Shown: positions 4,631 through 5,420 of the stretch, in pieces | Numbering within the stretch: the stretch's first letter is position 1 | How the letters are laid out: every line of letters starts with the position of its first letter | From: JAJUFS01 sp964599565 | Lineage (GTDB): Bacteria > Pseudomonadota > Gammaproteobacteria > Natronospirales > JAJUFS01 | Length of the DNA stretch: 5,420 nucleotides | NCBI GenBank assembly: GCA_964599565.1 | Contig: CAZRFE010000114.1 | Span: 1-5,420 of the forward strand | Reading direction: 5' to 3' | Position numbers and translations under genes: made by a program | The notes under the pieces: model-generated | Database searches by the model: none | What the model was told of the DNA's origin: nothing | The model's input: the letters and a program-made list of their open reading frames with translations, nothing else

Positions 4631-5420
4631 ATGAGTTCCGTATTGAAAGCCGCCGTGCAGTCGGTTCGTGAGATACCCGTGCAGCCCGCATCCGAAGACA
4701 TCTGGGACAAGAAATACCGCCTGAAGGCCAAGGACGGAACGATCCTTGATCATGAAGTCGACGACACCTGGAAGCGTGTCGCGCGCGCGCTCGCAGACGT
4801 CGAGGCGCCCGAGCTGCGCGAGACGTGGTACGAGAAGTTCCTCTGGGCGCTCAGGAACGGCGCCATCCCCGCCGGGCGCATCACCTCGAACGCCGGCGCG
4901 CAGGAGCACAAGCCCGCGACGTCCACGATCAACTGCACCGTCTCCGGCACCATCACCGACTCGATGAACGACATCCTCGGCAAGGTGCACGAGGCAGGTC
5001 TCACGCTGAAGGCCGGCTGCGGCATCGGCTATGAATTCTCCACGCTGCGTCCCAAGGGCGCGTACGTCTCCGGCGCCGGTGCGTACACGTCCGGTCCGCT
5101 GTCGTTCATGGATATCTACGACAAGATGTGCTTCACCGTCTCCTCCGCCGGCGGCCGCCGCGGCGCGCAGATGGGCACGTTCGACATCGGCCATCCCGAT
5201 GCGCTCGATTTCATCCGTGCAAAAAGAGAGGACGGCCGGCTGCGCCAGTTCAACCTCTCGCTGCTGGTCACGCAGGAATTCATCGAAGCGGTGAAGGCGG
5301 ACGCCGAATGGCCGCTCGCCTTCCCGATCACCGAGGCCGAGGCGGAAGCCGACGGCATCGACGTCTCCGATCCGAAGGAAATCATCTGGCGCGAATGGCC
5401 GACCGTGGAAGGCTACGTGC
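4631..5420 (+). CDS. nrdJ: Adenosylcobalamin-dependent (class II) ribonucleotide reductase, N-terminal part
   Basis: 263 residues are encoded before the window ends with the frame open. The enzyme reduces ribonucleotides to deoxyribonucleotides with a radical made from adenosylcobalamin, independent of oxygen. The sequence reads like Pseudomonas NrdJa: DIWDKKYRLKAKDG (23-36), NGAIPAGRITSNAGA (76-90), STINCTVSGTI (98-108), AGCGIGYEFSTLRPKGAYV (128-146) and AGGRRGAQMGTFDIGHPDA (173-191). Cys102 is the expected first member of the redox cysteine pair. FNLSLLVT (207-214) is the conserved strand before the active-site loop; the NPCGE radical cysteine motif lies beyond the window. There is no N-terminal ATP-cone: the protein starts directly in the large-subunit N-terminal domain. 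By analogy with Pseudomonas a separate small nrdJb could follow. No radical-generating R2 or activase is needed, but B12 supply is. Confidence 0.96.
   Translation, partial: MSSVLKAAVQSVREIPVQPASEDIWDKKYRLKAKDGTILDHEVDDTWKRVARALADVEAPELRETWYEKFLWALRNGAIPAGRITSNAGAQEHKPATSTINCTVSGTITDSMNDILGKVHEAGLTLKAGCGIGYEFSTLRPKGAYVSGAGAYTSGPLSFMDIYDKMCFTVSSAGGRRGAQMGTFDIGHPDALDFIRAKREDGRLRQFNLSLLVTQEFIEAVKADAEWPLAFPITEAEAEADGIDVSDPKEIIWREWPTVEGYV

Noticed and set aside
4535..5194. 219-codon minus-strand open frame opposite nrdJ
   Set aside because: The plus strand encodes an unmistakable ribonucleotide reductase, and the minus-strand product shows no recognisable feature.

Overview
The window is GC-rich DNA of proteobacterial type, most probably a gammaproteobacterium. 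The evidence is a DegQ-like periplasmic protease, an Hsp20 chaperone with a textbook sigma-32 promoter, and a Pseudomonas-type B12-dependent ribonucleotide reductase with NrdR and DnaA sites upstream. It holds five protein genes. A run of exactly 100 Ns (1742-1841) marks an assembly gap, so the two sides are joined by scaffolding and not by read sequence.

Layout. 1-32: hairpin terminator serving the first gene. 50-862 (-): exported, low-complexity DUF2914 protein. 965-1741 (+): TauE/SafE-type membrane transporter whose last few codons are lost in the gap. 1847-1873: symmetric hairpin, a bidirectional terminator between the convergent transporter and protease genes. 1895-3277 (-): degQ-like protease with one trypsin-like domain and two PDZ domains. 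3278-3515: leader and promoter region rich in hairpins. 3516-3968 (-): Hsp20 small heat-shock protein. 3969-4630: a long divergent regulatory region. 4631-5420 (+): 5' part of nrdJ, running off the window.

How the genes work together. hsp20 and degQ lie in tandem on the minus strand as a proteostasis pair: a cytoplasmic holdase and a periplasmic protease. hsp20 has a near-perfect heat-shock promoter (CTTGAA-N14-CCCCAT). degQ seems to have its own promoter, possibly of the sigma-E type. On the other side of the divergent region nrdJ makes deoxyribonucleotides. Its upstream DNA has a TTGACA promoter, two sequences closely matching the NrdR box, an exact DnaA box (TTATCCACA) and an A/T-rich tract. 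This suggests control by nucleotide status (NrdR) and possibly by replication initiation (DnaA).

No mobile element, CRISPR array, tRNA, rRNA or defence locus is visible. The genes belong to known families. The part most worth following up is the regulatory architecture between 3969 and 4630. I did not find a new multi-gene system.
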